Below are positions 39,101 through 50,176 of a stretch of DNA of 60,000 bases, in pieces (position 1 is the first letter of the stretch; each line of letters starts with the position of its first letter). The DNA comes from Mesostigma viride (lineage: Eukaryota > Streptophyta > Mesostigmatophyceae > Mesostigmatales > Mesostigmataceae). Under the pieces are notes generated by a model that was not told the DNA's origin, did no database searches, and saw only the letters and a program-made list of their open reading frames with translations. Both the position numbers and the translations under genes were made by a program. Where the stretch lies: NCBI GenBank assembly GCA_009746045.1, contig RPFO01000059.1:560501-620500 (forward strand), given 5' to 3'.

Positions 39101-42100
39101 CCCAGCACATGCCGCTCGCGTGGTCTCGCACCTTGTTGTGGGAGAAGGCAAGACCCCTCGTGTCGGTCAGTATCTCAATCGCGCTCATCACGTTGGTGTA
39201 GTTGTGCAGCGGCTCTCCCATGCCCTGCCACAATGCAACTCACAAAGAGGCAGTCAAGGTGCCCCAATCCGCATGCCACCGTTGACATGGCGTGCCACAC
39301 AAGATGCTATTCAATGAGACCGCTACAGGGGGCGGCAACATGCCACGCCCGAAAATGGGGCCATCAAGGCACTGCTATAAACAAGGGTTCGCCACCAAAC
39401 CAAGGTGCACTCTGTTAGGTGCCCTTCATTCCTAAACCCTTGAAATTGTGCGCAGACTATGCATGTAGGTCATGGGATGTACAACCTCCATTACATGTAA
39501 CACCGAATGTAGTGTGCGGTTAAAGATGGTCGCTATAAAGAAGCACTAACTGATCCATTATGTATGCCACACAAAAGGGTTTATCAATCATGCCCCTCAT
39601 CGACAGGCATGCGCACAAGTGGGCCAGGGTACTGGGATGGGGTTGGACGGCAGCAGATGGTGGGCAGCGATAAGGACTACGGAGTGACTGGGATCTAAGC
39701 GCGAGTAACCAGACCCCCCCAGCCATGCGACGAGGAAAAAAAGCCACCACGACCCACCTCCCACTCCCCACCCTAGCGTATACCCACCCTAGAAACCACT
39801 ACCAACCCAACAGGAAAACCATAAGCTACTAACCCTGAGAAAGGATTACCCACCACCCACCCACCATGGACAGCAACATCCACCCTCCACTGAAGACATC
39901 ACCTACCTAACCTTAAGAAGAGAACCCACCCATCCACCCACCCACCCCCCCGCCCACCCACCCACCCACCCGCCCATCCCCCCCCCGCCCCCGCCCCCAC
40001 CCACCCACCCTCCACCCCCCCCCCCCACCCCACCCCCCACACCCCCCCACACCCCCCCACACCCCCCCACACCCCCCCACACCCCCCACACCCCCACACC
40101 CCCATACCCCACCCGCCCGCCCGCCCGCCCGCCCGCCCGCCCGCCGCCCGCCGCCCGCCCGCCCGCCCGCCCGCCCGCCCGCCCGCCGCCGCCCGCCCGC
40201 CGCCCGCCCGCCCGCCCGCCCGCCCGCCCGCCCGCCGCCGCCCGCCCGCCCGCCCGCCCGCCCCCCGCCCGCCCGCCCGCCCGCCCGCCGCCCGCCCACC
40301 CACCCACCCACCCACCCACCCACGAACAACAGCAACAACAGCAACAAGTGCACCCTCCATGAACACGATGCTCCCACCATGAACACAATGTTGCTGATCT
40401 CCTCCACTGCCTCCGCCTCCTCGCCTTCATCTGCCCTGCCCGCATCACCCTCTGCGTGCAGCGATGTGGCATCCACCGGTGACGGCGGCGGAGGCGGGCG
40501 CGAGAACAGCCGCCGCGTGAGCACCACCTGGTCCACGATCTGTGCCGTCGACAGGTGGCCACGCAGGCCCATGCTGGGGGAGCAGGCACCCGGTGGCAAC
40601 AGGGGGCACGCACATGTAATAGCAAAAGTACTATAAGAAGCACACACATGTAATAGCACATGTCATAGCACGCTGGTTTCAAGAAGCATGCACATGGAAT
40701 ATCACATGTCATAGCACGTGTGATACAAGAAGAAGCACGCAGTGGATGGCACAGGAAGCGGGCCATGGGCGGCACCGCGGGGCAAGCGCATGGCGTAAGG
40801 ATGCACGCGGCCGATGGCGCCAGGACCATATGGGCGCTTATGGAGGAGGGAGGCAGGATGGGTTCAGCGGTCGGGCAAGGCGCAGCGAGGGGAGGCAGGC
40901 GGTAGCCTGAGGACGACGCAAGGAGAAACAGGGACAGCGCTCTGGAGGCTTCCATCCGTGTTGACCGTGTCCATGGTGGCATGCACCGTCGAGTCAAGCT
41001 GGATTGAAAAAGAACACCATAGAAGCTATAGTGAAGATCATACTTGTCATAGTGATAGGCTCGCTTGATGCGAGGCCATGAAGTAGAAGCTATAGTGAAG
41101 ATCATACTTGTCATAGTGATAGGCTCGCTTGATGCGAGGCCATGAAGTAGAAGCTATAGTGAAGATCATACTTGTCATAGTGATAGGCTCGCTTGATGCG
41201 AGGCCATGAAGTAGAAGCTATAGTGAAGATCATACTTGTCATAGTGATAGGCTCGCTTGATGCGAGGCCATGAAGTAGAAGCTATAGTGAAGATCATACT
41301 TGTCATAGTGATAGGCTCGCTTGACGCGAGGCTATGAAGTCCCCAACAGACACACTACCAACCCACCAGCCCTTGTTGAGTTGTTGACTTGATGGCCGTG
41401 TCGACTACCGCAACAGACAGCTTGCCACGCAGGAAACGATGCAAAAGCGGCCCAGACATGATCACCAGCTTGCCAGCCACGCGGCTCACCCGCCAAAACA
41501 CCCACCCACCTGCAAAAACGCCCACCCAGCTCTTCCCCCCCACACGCACGCACCGGCCGGTGTAGCAGAACTGGCAGTTGAGTGCGCAGCCGACCTGGCT
41601 GGACACACAGATGGTCCGGCGGCCGCTCTCGGCGGGGATGAGCACCGTCTCCACCACCGCGCCATCTGGCAGCTTGTACAGGATCTGCGCCAACATTTGA
41701 GGCACCAGGCCCGCACGAGTGGGCGCGTGGGCAGCGTGGTCAAAGAAGGGCATGCATTGTGCCGAGAAGGTTTAGTAATGATCTGAATTTTTGCCACAGT
41801 GCATGCAGGCATACATGCCTCCTGTTCTCACCAGCTCCTTTGATTACTTGCGAATTACCAGGATTCCCACTGGAGTCCCAATACTGATGTGGTGGACAGG
41901 CCCAGTGGGTGCACGTCTCGCCGCTACTGGCTGCATGCCTGTCCCTCCCGCCCCATGCCCCCGCATGTGAGAGGGGATCCAACCCCATGCAACCCATGAC
42001 ACACCGCCTAGCATTGCGCCCCATGCCCCCGCATGTGAGAGGGGACCCAACCCCATGCAACCCATGACACACCGCCCAGCATTGCGCCCCATGCCCCCGC

Positions 42101-45100
42101 ATGTGAGAGGGGATCCAACCAATAGGGGATACAACCCATACCACACCGCCTAGCATTGCGCCACATGCCCCGCCTTCCCACCCCGTATTGCAGCCACCTT
42201 CCACCGCGCATCGCAGCCACCTTCCACCGCGTATTGCAGCCGCCTTCCACCGCTTATTGCAGCCACCTTCCACCGCTTATTGCAGCCACCTTCCCACCGC
42301 GCACACCGCATATGGCAGCCGTGCGCGACGCGCCCTACCTTGCAGGTCCCGTCGGACGCGCGCGCGACCTTGTCCACCTGCAGTGCATCGACCGAGGCGA
42401 CTGACTGCATGCGCGCGGCGAAGGGCTTGCTGACACCTGGCGACCGACAGCGAACAAGCGGCGCCGGTGGGAGGCAGGAGTGTTAGCCACCATCGACCCC
42501 AATTGCCATGAACTGATGGACACACTTGGGTGGCTACCAACGCCCAACTGCCCTCCTCGAATATCCCCACAGTGGAGCACGGGGAAGGATGAATGAAGGA
42601 TGAATGAAGGATTAAATAAGGATTAAATAAGGATTAAACAAGGATTAAATAAGGATTAATAATCAATGGGAGAATGTCGGCCAGACGGGAAGGAAGGAAA
42701 AGCAGGCAGGCAAGCAGCGGCGGAGGCAAGGCGGTGGGCTGGCCGGGAAAGGGAGGGGGGGGGGGGGGGGGGAAGCAAGGCAGGATGGCGCAAGTGAACT
42801 TAGGTGCATACTGTGCACTCCCACGGCATCGCCGCATGTGCTCCTCCACCCCCCCAACGTCTCATGGCATCACCCCATGTGTGTATGTCTCGTGGCAGCA
42901 GCTGCGAGGTCCTTCATTGCACACCGCATAGCACTCCGGACAATGAGAAGACGAAAACACCGATTAATAATCGCGTACCGGTCAACAAACGTGTGCGTCC
43001 GCGGTAGGACAATGAGCCAAATGCACCTTGCCGAATAAGCGGCCTATACTGCACATGCGTGCCTGCCACACGCGCCACACGCTGACGTCACAGATATGGC
43101 AAGCACTGCACTGCAACGCTGTAGGCACACAAACTGGATGATGACATCCTAGTATGATGCAAGCTCTCCCCTCCCTGCCAGGTCACCCCCTCACCTGCCA
43201 GGTCGGCCACCCCCTCACCTGCCAGGTCGGCCACGTCGGAGATCAAGTGCTTCTCCCTGTACAGCGACGTCCACAGCTGGTGCACGTTGCGCGGGGACTC
43301 GCCCAGTGCCACCAGCCACGCCTGCGAGGAGGAACGGAGGGACAAGACCGCCAGCAGCCGACAGAGACCACCTGATAAGCCATCACAACCTGCCTTCTGG
43401 AATCGGAAACCGGGTCATCCCAACTACATGAATACTGGTGTGCAGGATTACCCTTTCCGTGGCAACAGCTACGGACATGTGTGCAGGAGAAGCCTTCGAA
43501 GACAAACGGCGCACTAAGAAAGCAAAGCAAGATGGGCAAGCGGGGCGACAAGGGCCTGGCAAGGAGCGATTGGCACGCAGTGGCCTGTTCAAAATGGCGG
43601 CCACACCTGTCCCTGTCTGATGTTGTGGTACAGCCCCACCCCACCCCCGCCCTTGGCCTTGCTTAGACTGGAGGTCTTGCTACCTGCTGGTGCCCAGACA
43701 CCGCCCATGCACACAGCTCAACGCCAACCATCACAGGCGCTCGGACCTGTGGCATGGCATCACATGCGCAAGGACCTGTGGCTTGGCGACATGGCGAGGG
43801 CGTGAGACCAGTGAGGACATGCAGTCTGCGCCATCGATCTATCAACAACCATGATGGCCATGATGGCCATGATGGCCATGATGGCCATGATGGCCATGAT
43901 GGTGCATGACGGTGCATGATGGTGCATGATGGCCATGATGGCCATGATGGTGCATGATGGCCATGATGGCAATGATGGCCATAATGGTGCATGATGGTGC
44001 ATGATGGTGCATGATGGTGCATGATGGCCATGATGGCCATGATGGCCATGATGGCCATGATGGCCATGATGGCCATGATGGCCATGATGGCCATGATGGC
44101 AGCAACCTCTGATGATGGAGGAAGGGTGCAAACTCTGATGATGGGGGAAACTATCCCAAGACAGAAATGTACAACCTTTACGGCTCATGACGGCATCGAC
44201 AATTATGGGATGCCACGCAGCCTGCACTGCCAAACCAAGGCACCTACAACCTGTCTACCTTCATCCCACACATACAAACTGTAGGGCGAGATAACGGCTG
44301 TGGAAGCCGAAGGGAAGAGTTGCCATGTAAACCAGGACCTACGCGCATGCACACCACAGGAAAAGGTGCACCGTAAATGAGGGGAGACTGCCCAAACAGA
44401 TGGCGGGAAACTCAAAGAAGAGGGCCAAGGAGGGGAAGAAGGGGGACAAGGGAGGGGGAGGGACGGGGGGAGGCACGGGGTGAGGAAAGGGGAAGGGGGG
44501 GGGGGAGAAAGGGGGAAGGGGATGGGGGAGAGGAAGGGAACCGGGGAGGAAAAGAGGTCGAAGGCGGGGGGGGGGGGGGGGGGGGGGCAGTGACTGCATG
44601 CTTACCTCCATTTCCTTCCAAGTCATGTTCTTTAACATTGCCTTCCCACTTTTGTCATATATAACCGCCTGACGGTCCGAGACCCCTGCGCGATGTGACA
44701 GATTACGGAATTAGATTGGTGAAGAGTGCATGAGAGAGCATTCAGAAAACAAATGTTAATCAATCTAGATTTAAGTTCCCAAGCTTGCAGTGAATACATG
44801 CTGCATGCAAAAGAAAAGTTCACTGACAGCATGCCAGGAAGGGCTGCTATAGGCGGTGGCAGATATTCTCAACCATAAACGCCTGCGTACCTTGAGACGA
44901 ACCACAAACAGTCTGACGCAAAGCAGACACGTAGCGAACTAAGCATAATTGACCAACCTGGTGAGAACACGCCATCTTTGTCTTCTGCGATAGCTGTGCA
45001 GCGGAACGCCAGCCTGCCTTCTGGAATAAGAGGCGCTGAATTTCCGGAGAGCCTCCCTGTACGCTTGCTTGGCCATGAATTTTGGTTCGTAACCCAGCAA

Positions 45101-45273
45101 GCGACTTCGCGTCCTAGTCCTCTGGTCGATGATGTAGATGAAGGGGCAACGGCCCCCCTTGAGCTGTGCCAGCTACAATTCCAAAATGCGCTTTCTCCTT
45201 GAAAGACGTGTCTAGGCGTGTACCGCGTCAGCGGAAATGGCGAAAACGGTCTGCTTGCTGTAGCTAGATTCAT
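36132..45273 (-). CDS. rlmN: RlmN-type radical-SAM rRNA/tRNA adenine C2-methyltransferase, probably organellar (3' end not found)
   Basis: Eleven exons: 45273-44958, 44685-44606, 43321-43219, 42436-42339, 41684-41554, 40573-40378, 39224-39132, 38193-38095, 37574-37503, 36863-36793 and 36303-36132. They join in frame to 477 codons. Start is ATG 45273; [20 protein letters not shown] looks like a transit peptide. Exon 5 has [20 protein letters not shown], giving the CxxxCxxC that binds the [4Fe-4S] cluster and the Cys that resolves the protein-RNA adduct. Further marks are [34 protein letters not shown] and [11 protein letters not shown]. RlmN uses SAM to methylate C2 of an adenosine in 23S rRNA and tRNA. 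The frame ends at VATIRK|GTACGA, so about 15-20 residues, including the usual methyl-carrying Cys in ACGQL, are missing. Exon 6 has a Pro/Glu-rich insert. Confidence 0.94.
39920..40320. repeat. (CCCA)n/(CCCCCACA)n/(CCCG)n low-complexity block in an RlmN intron
   Basis: CCCACCCACC and CACCCCC units pass into a (CCCG)n/(CCG) array from about 40110 to 40300. On the coding (minus) strand this is G-rich, (CGGG)n, with dozens of GGG runs able to form G-quadruplexes. It sits between exons 6 and 7. Confidence 0.95.
40352..40392 (-). repeat. 20-bp duplicate of the RlmN exon 6 donor junction
   Basis: Minus strand: CATTGTGTTCATG|GTGGGAG (true exon end and donor) is followed at once by CATCGTGTTCATG|GAGGGTG, a 20-bp copy whose donor GT has changed to GA. 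Confidence 0.8.
41021..41340. repeat. 64-bp tandem repeat, five copies, in an RlmN intron
   Basis: Units starting AGAAGCTATAGTGAAGATCA lie at 41021, 41085, 41149, 41213 and 41277 and are nearly identical, implying recent expansion. Confidence 0.95.
41951..42300. repeat. 68-bp tandem repeat (three copies) and 21-23-bp minisatellite in an RlmN intron
   Basis: Units with CCCCATGCCCCCGCATGTGA start at 41951, 42019 and 42087, 68 bp apart. From about 42177 to 42300 a shorter unit, TATTGCAGCCACCTTCCACC with GC(T/G), repeats five to six times. Confidence 0.9.
42587..42660. repeat. (GGATTAAATAA)n short tandem repeat
   Basis: GAAGGATGAATGAAGGAT units pass into about four AAGGATTAAAT(A/C)A units, in an RlmN intron. 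Confidence 0.9.
43173..43240 (-). repeat. 24-bp tandem repeat of the RlmN exon 3 donor junction (in frame)
   Basis: Minus strand: GTGGCCGACCTGGCAG|GTGA (true donor, 43219) is followed after 24 bp by an identical junction and then a shortened third copy (GTGACCTGGCAG|GGAGG). The 24-bp period preserves frame, so use of the second donor would add Gly-Glu-Gly-Val-Ala-Asp-Leu-Ala type residues. Confidence 0.9.
43848..44100. repeat. (GATGGCCAT)n minisatellite, 9-bp unit with GATGGTGCAT variants
   Basis: About 25 units in an RlmN intron. The open Met-Ala-Ile repeat frame across it is a product of the 9-bp period. Confidence 0.95.
44400..44590. repeat. Purine-rich (G/A) tract in an RlmN intron
   Basis: About 190 bp of GGGGA/GGAAGG sequence ends in a run of about 19 G. 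On the coding strand it is a very long polypyrimidine tract directly downstream of the exon 2 donor. Confidence 0.9.
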
Positions 45274-46360
45274 GCTTTCGGCTATCAAAGCTAAGTAGGC
45301 ACTACCACCATTAGGTCCGGAAGTTAAATTACGTCCTTGTAAGCAAACAGAAGATGACACAAAAAGGAGGGAACCCTTAACTTGATTTGTACATCAGCTA
45401 CGTTGCAAAGCAGCACGACGTCATTTTCAAGGTCTATGTCGCGAATAATTTATTTGTTCGTGCCCTGCTCTCGATCCTCGCACAGATTGAGTAAAAAAAA
45501 ACAACTCAGTTGGCTACTTACCTACGCCAGCGGCGCCGTCAGGTTCTAGTAAACAATAGTCGGCAACCAACGTGCCAAGTGGCATTGACAACCAGCAAAT
45601 TTGAGCCCAGCAGCTGCAATCCCTCGTATCAATCATCATGCAGAACGTCTCCTAACGTGTTTAACCCTGTCTAACTTACACCGGCGCGGGAATAAACTCA
45701 ACTCAACTCAACTCAAATGAACTCAACTCAACTCAACTATGGTGTTTCACAGACGTCATCGCGGAGGGTGGTGCGCTGACTGCGCTCCCAAACCACAACG
45801 CTTGACGGGCGGACTTCGAGGCGAAAAAACAAGGTTGATGGAGACGTATTGGCACAAAGTCATTCTCGTTACCCTACGTTTTCAATGAGAAACTTCGATG
45901 GTCTGACTGATTGCGAGCTGTCTTTGCCGGACGTGACGTGGCATGATGTTCTTGCCACCATGCAGTCATCAGACGTAATTTGGAAGATGGGAACACAACG
46001 AAATTTCCCCCGTTAGGTACTGCGCAAGCGTGCGATGAAGTGCTGAGCTTTTATGGCAAAGGGGCAAGCAGGAGGCCATCTTTGCCCGCGGATGACCGTT
46101 TCATCCCTGCCATTCGAAATTATACTCTCGTCATTGTATTCCATAAGTACCAGCGTCCCAGGTGATATCCTGACGAAAACAAACACGATTTGCTGTTGCT
46201 CTTTGCACCACATGCCGGAAGAATGCGTTTGATTTCTAAAGACGTTTTATGAGCCGAGGTTGGGAGAAGTGCTTACAGGAGAGAACCCGGGATGACACAA
46301 GGATGACAATCGGAGCACTTTTGCAGCCCAGTGGGGAAGGTGGGAACCCGAGATGAAAAT
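45274..46360. promoter_or_regulatory. Divergent intergenic region between RlmN-like (-) and sulfotransferase-like (+) genes
   Basis: Both start codons face away from this 1.1-kb stretch, so it should hold both promoters. It contains an (AACTC)n repeat at 45695-45740. No core promoter motif could be assigned. Confidence 0.4.
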
Positions 46361-48238
46361 ATGACAGCCCTTGGGCCTACGCCATGCTTCGATTTTCGCA
46401 TCCTGTTAATAGCAGTGTACTCGCTCGCAATAATTCCAGGAGGTTTAGCCTCGTGGCTCGATCATGGCACACGAGAACGCCGCGATGCATACCTGAACAC
46501 AATGGGGCTGTCTCCGACGGGGAGTCCTGGTCATCTGAAGCCGTACCCGAGATGTGTTTTCCTAGCTGCCATTGCTGGGAGCGGGTCAACGGTGGTGCAG
46601 GATTACATAAACCAGGTACTGTGCTTGCGCATAAACCAGGTACGGGGCTCGCTCATAGACCAAGTACTGTGCTTTGCGAGCCCGGTTGTCATCCGATCAC
46701 CCTTAGAAAATGGTACATGTGCTGCTTCAAGCCTCTTACACGAGTAAAGTGGCAATGGCTCTTTTAGCGCTTGTCTGCTATTAGCAATTAAGGACGAGTT
46801 AGGTTGAAAGAAAGAAATCTCCACCTCGGCAGCTGCGTCTAGAGGATCACCCTCATCCCTGCCCGGCATAGTCAAGCCATCTGATTTCTGACATTTTCAG
46901 AATACAAAGGTTACATGCATGCTTCTCCTTGCGGTGTTTCCCCCCCCATTCCCCATCCCCACCTACCAAGCCCCCCCCCAGACACCACGCACCCCCTTCA
47001 TCCACCCACCCACCCACCCACCCACCCGCCCACCCACCCACCCACCCACCCACCCACCCACCCACCCACCCACCCACCCACCCACCCACCCGCCCGCCGC
47101 CCGCCCGCCCACCCGCCCGCCCGCCCGCCCGCCCGCCCGCCCGCCCGCCCGCCCGCCCGCCCGCCCGCCCGCCCGCCCGCCGCCCGCCCGCCCGCCCGCC
47201 CGCCCGCCCGCCCGCCGCCCGCCCGCCCGCCCGCCCGCCCGCCCGCCCGCCCGCCGCCCGCCCGCCCGCCGCCGCCCGCCCGCCCCCCCCCCCCCCCCCC
47301 GGCCGCCCGCCCGCCCGCCCGCCCGCCCGCCGCCCGCCTGCCCGCCCGCCCGCCCGCCCGCCCGCCCGCCCGCCCAAACCATGCACACCCACACCCACCA
47401 TCTACCAACTTCACCCCATACGACCCTTACCCTTCTAACGGCACCCCCCACACCCACGCTCCCATCCCCGCCCTCTGCCCGGTGACAGGTGCCAGGCCAC
47501 GCCATGTTCGGCGAGAACTACGGCCTCTTCAAGGTGCTGCGGTCGACGCACCAGCGGCTGCAGCCCTGGGCGACCTCTGGCTGTGACTCTCACGTTGACT
47601 GCTACCGCCGCGCGAGTACGCCTCCAATGCAGAAGGGTCCCATCGCGTTCTATAATTTTCTCGACGATGAAGACCTGGTCCAAGCCGCCCGGGGGCTATT
47701 TTGGGCGTGGTACGGCTCCAAGGTGGCCCCAGGGACCACCGTGGGGTTCAAGGAGATCCGTTACGGGCGGCAGTGGAACCTGCCGTGCGAGCGGGGGACC
47801 TGCGTGGGGAACGGCAGCAACAACCCCTGCGGGCACCGCAAGCCCTTAGATTGGCATTCCTATGGGGGCGTACTGTGCGCCGAGTTTGAGCGCGACATGT
47901 GGCTTCTGCGCCAGCTATGCGCCGACACGCGCATCATCCTGCACATACGCGACGTGGCCTCCACGTCGCGGACGAGGACGGTGTACTCGGCCAATCGGAT
48001 GACCCCAAAGGAGGCGCAGGAGGAGATTCAGGCGCAGGTCGACTGCTTCGTCAAGTACAAGGAGCGGAACGAGGCCAGCGTGCTGCTGTCCACTTTCGAG
48101 GCGCTCGTGCGGGCGCCGCGCGCGGGGGTGCCCATGCTGTTGGACTATCTGGGAGTGAACCGCACGAGGGAGGGGGCGGTGATGATGCTGGATGGGTCGG
48201 TAGTGAAGTTGCTCGCGCATAGGATGCAGGGTCGCTAG
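46361..48238 (+). CDS. Type II membrane sulfotransferase-like protein
   Basis: Two exons, 46361-46615 and 47489-48238, joined in phase 0 across a GT-AG intron, give 334 residues. Start is ATG 46361; the frame is open further upstream but with no ATG. Residues about 13-33 (RILLIAVYSLAIIPGGLASWL region) form one signal-anchor helix, as in Golgi enzymes. The exon 1 end, FLAAIAGSGSTVVQDYINQ, looks like the 5'-phosphosulfate loop. In exon 2, RIILHIRDVASTSRTR and the later VLLSTFEALV-PMLLDYLGV resemble the 3'-phosphate-binding strand and helix of PAPS-dependent sulfotransferases. The acceptor cannot be predicted. The class is inferred from motifs only; another P-loop enzyme is possible. The intron starts with three 24-bp in-frame copies of the donor junction and holds a large CCCG array. 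Confidence 0.72.
46606..46680 (+). repeat. 24-bp tandem repeat of the sulfotransferase exon 1 donor junction (in frame)
   Basis: CATAAACCAG|GTACTG (true donor at 46615/46616) is followed 24 bp later by CATAAACCAG|GTACGG and 24 bp after that by CATAGACCAA|GTACTG. The frame stays open through all three, each unit adding eight residues (VLCLRINQ, VRGSLIDQ). Confidence 0.9.
47000..47374. repeat. (CCCA)n then (CCCG)n array in the sulfotransferase intron
   Basis: CCCA units (about 47000-47093) switch to CCCG/CCG units (about 47093-47374) with one run of about 20 C near 47283. The coding strand is the C-rich one here, opposite to the array in the RlmN intron. The long Pro/Arg or Gly/Ala frames in all six readings are artefacts. 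Confidence 0.97.
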
Positions 48239-48470
48239 CAGCACCGCTTGTGAGTAGATGAGGGAAAGGCCAAAGGAAGGAAGGACGCAAGGAAACGGGA
48301 GGACGGAAGGAAGGATGGAAGTGGGCATGCACTTCAGTCTTGCCACGGAGTACCTTAGGCACGTCACCAGGCGAATACTGCACCACGCTGGTGGCAAGTG
48401 GCGCGGTCCACTCACCCATCGAAGATTCCACTCCTTGTTCTCCGGAGCCCGGACTTTCCAAGATGCCTGC
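48239..48470. other. 3' flank of the sulfotransferase-like gene
   Basis: It contains a GGAAGGA-rich stretch (48262-48320) and no gene. The piggyBac-like element begins just after it. Confidence 0.4.
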
Positions 48471-48474
48471 TTAA

Positions 48475-50172
48475 CCCCTAAATGGGCAGAAATACTGCCG
48501 ATGCATCGGCTGTAACTTCACAATTTTGCAAACCAGATGCCATCCAACCCACCCATATCCAATGGCTGTCCTTGGGGGCCAAGCATGTCCATGAGTTGCC
48601 CTTCGGGTTGGTATATCACAACCTTACATATATGCAGGGTAGGCCATGTATAACTGCCGTCAAAGTCAGGGGGGTCAAGACGAGCGTTTTCATTTTTGGT
48701 AGAATGTGCATTTTGAATTATGTTGTAAGAGCTAGGCACCTACCACTTCAGGGATGATAAACAATTAGTTGCTGAACAGTTTGAGCCATTGGGGTCATCA
48801 TTTGGGTGGGTATACCAGCAGTTACACCCAGTACAGCCCATAGGGGTACCGTTGGTAAAAAGCAACCAAGGGGGTAGGAGTGGGCATACTACCTACTAAT
48901 ACCTACTAATATGGCCCCCAACCATGCCACACAATACATTTCCCTTCCACAATGATGGGGAAACATAACTGCATCATCACACTGCCCTTACATGGCACCT
49001 ATGTGCAGGTGCCACCTTGTCCATGCACGTAGGTAACGTGGTACAGATACCTACGCAAGGCATGCATTCTAGGAGGCAGCCACCAACAAACTAGTGATTT
49101 TAAGCCTATTTCAGGTTGCCCTAGCAAGGATAAACTAGGCCTAAGCTGCTATAGCTTGCCAGGTGATGGCCAGCACACCTGGTGGCACATGCTGACAATG
49201 GGAAGCTTCTACTCACCGGTTACATGCTTGATGATGCCACAGAGACCAGCCAACTGCCTCACACTCATGCAATATGTGTGTGGGAAATGTATAACAAACA
49301 TACATGGAGGTATTCAAACCCATACAGCATCTAAAACTAATCACCATCACCCTGTGGCAGGTCAACTGACTGAGGGAAGCATCTAAGAAGGGTGTTTTAG
49401 AAAGGGGCCAGGCCAGGGTCAAGAAAGAGCATGAATAATGCAAAAAGAATGTGCTACACAAGCTAGAACGTATATATAAACGTCAAACATCGATAGGAAA
49501 ACGATGATTAAGCTTTACCAGGCATGGATGGCGTTACCTTGGCCCAGGCGGTGGCCGCAAAATTGCGCATTTCGGCACACCAAAGCTGTGCAGCATGGTC
49601 GCTGGATTCGGCGATTTCTGGCCACCCTTGCACGTTTACGACTACCATGTATCATAAAAAGTACAAAGAAACCAATATATCCTTTAAAATACGCCGGAAA
49701 GGTATTGCTGTCAACGTTTCTATCATCCGGCCTGTTCGCAGTTTTTTCCAGCAAGAACGCTGCCGACACCTATCAAATGGCATTCCCGCGAACCAAAAAT
49801 TGGCCTGTATCATCTTTAGGACGTATAAAATCAATTTCCTGAGTTTGGTCAGGAAATTCGAACGAAAACGTAAATGCCATGCGTGGGCGCAAGCCGCCAT
49901 GGCCAGGTCGTCGTTTTCCGGAATGCACGTTGTACGTGAAAAAGTACCCTGACCCCTTGTACTTTGACCGGCCAGAACACCTCTATAACTTTGTCAGAAG
50001 TATGCAAACCCTAGTACCATGCTGTGAGGAAAATTATAAACTTTCGATCTTCTCAGCTAAACTTTTCCTAATTCTCAATAGTTTTCGCGGCATTTGGTCC
50101 CCCGAGAAGGGGCCGACGTGTCGGCTGTAACTCAGTTTTAGGCGGAAAATCGGCAGCCAGACCATTTAGGGG
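48475..50172. mobile_element. piggyBac-like element 2 (1,698 bp)
   Basis: It starts CCCCTAAATGG at 48475 and ends with the exact reverse complement CCATTTAGGGG at 50172, with TTAA at 48471-48474 and 50173-50176. An inner CTGCCGAT pairs with ATCGGCAG near the other end (48499-48506 and 50149-50156). Length and end structure are close to element 1, but the terminal repeat sequence differs, so this is a second family. A decayed frame near 49183-49290 reads HMLTMGSFYSPVTCL then QYVCG, which faintly recalls the FYTS and CGT segments of piggyBac transposases; that is speculative. Confidence 0.72.
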
Positions 50173-50176
50173 TTAA

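Noticed and set aside
39899-41114. Long Gly/Ala/Arg-rich minus-strand frames
   Set aside because: Produced by the CCCG/CCCA array; the only real coding part is RlmN exon 6 (40378-40573).
41021-42300. CRISPR-like direct repeats
   Set aside because: Units are contiguous tandem repeats without unique spacers, in a eukaryotic intron.
43663-44233. Met-Ala-Ile repeat protein
   Set aside because: 9-bp intronic minisatellite; no start context or conserved flanks, and it lies between two RlmN exons.
46853-47586. Pro/Arg/Ala repeat frames on both strands
   Set aside because: Produced by the intronic CCCG array; only the segment from 47489 is exon.
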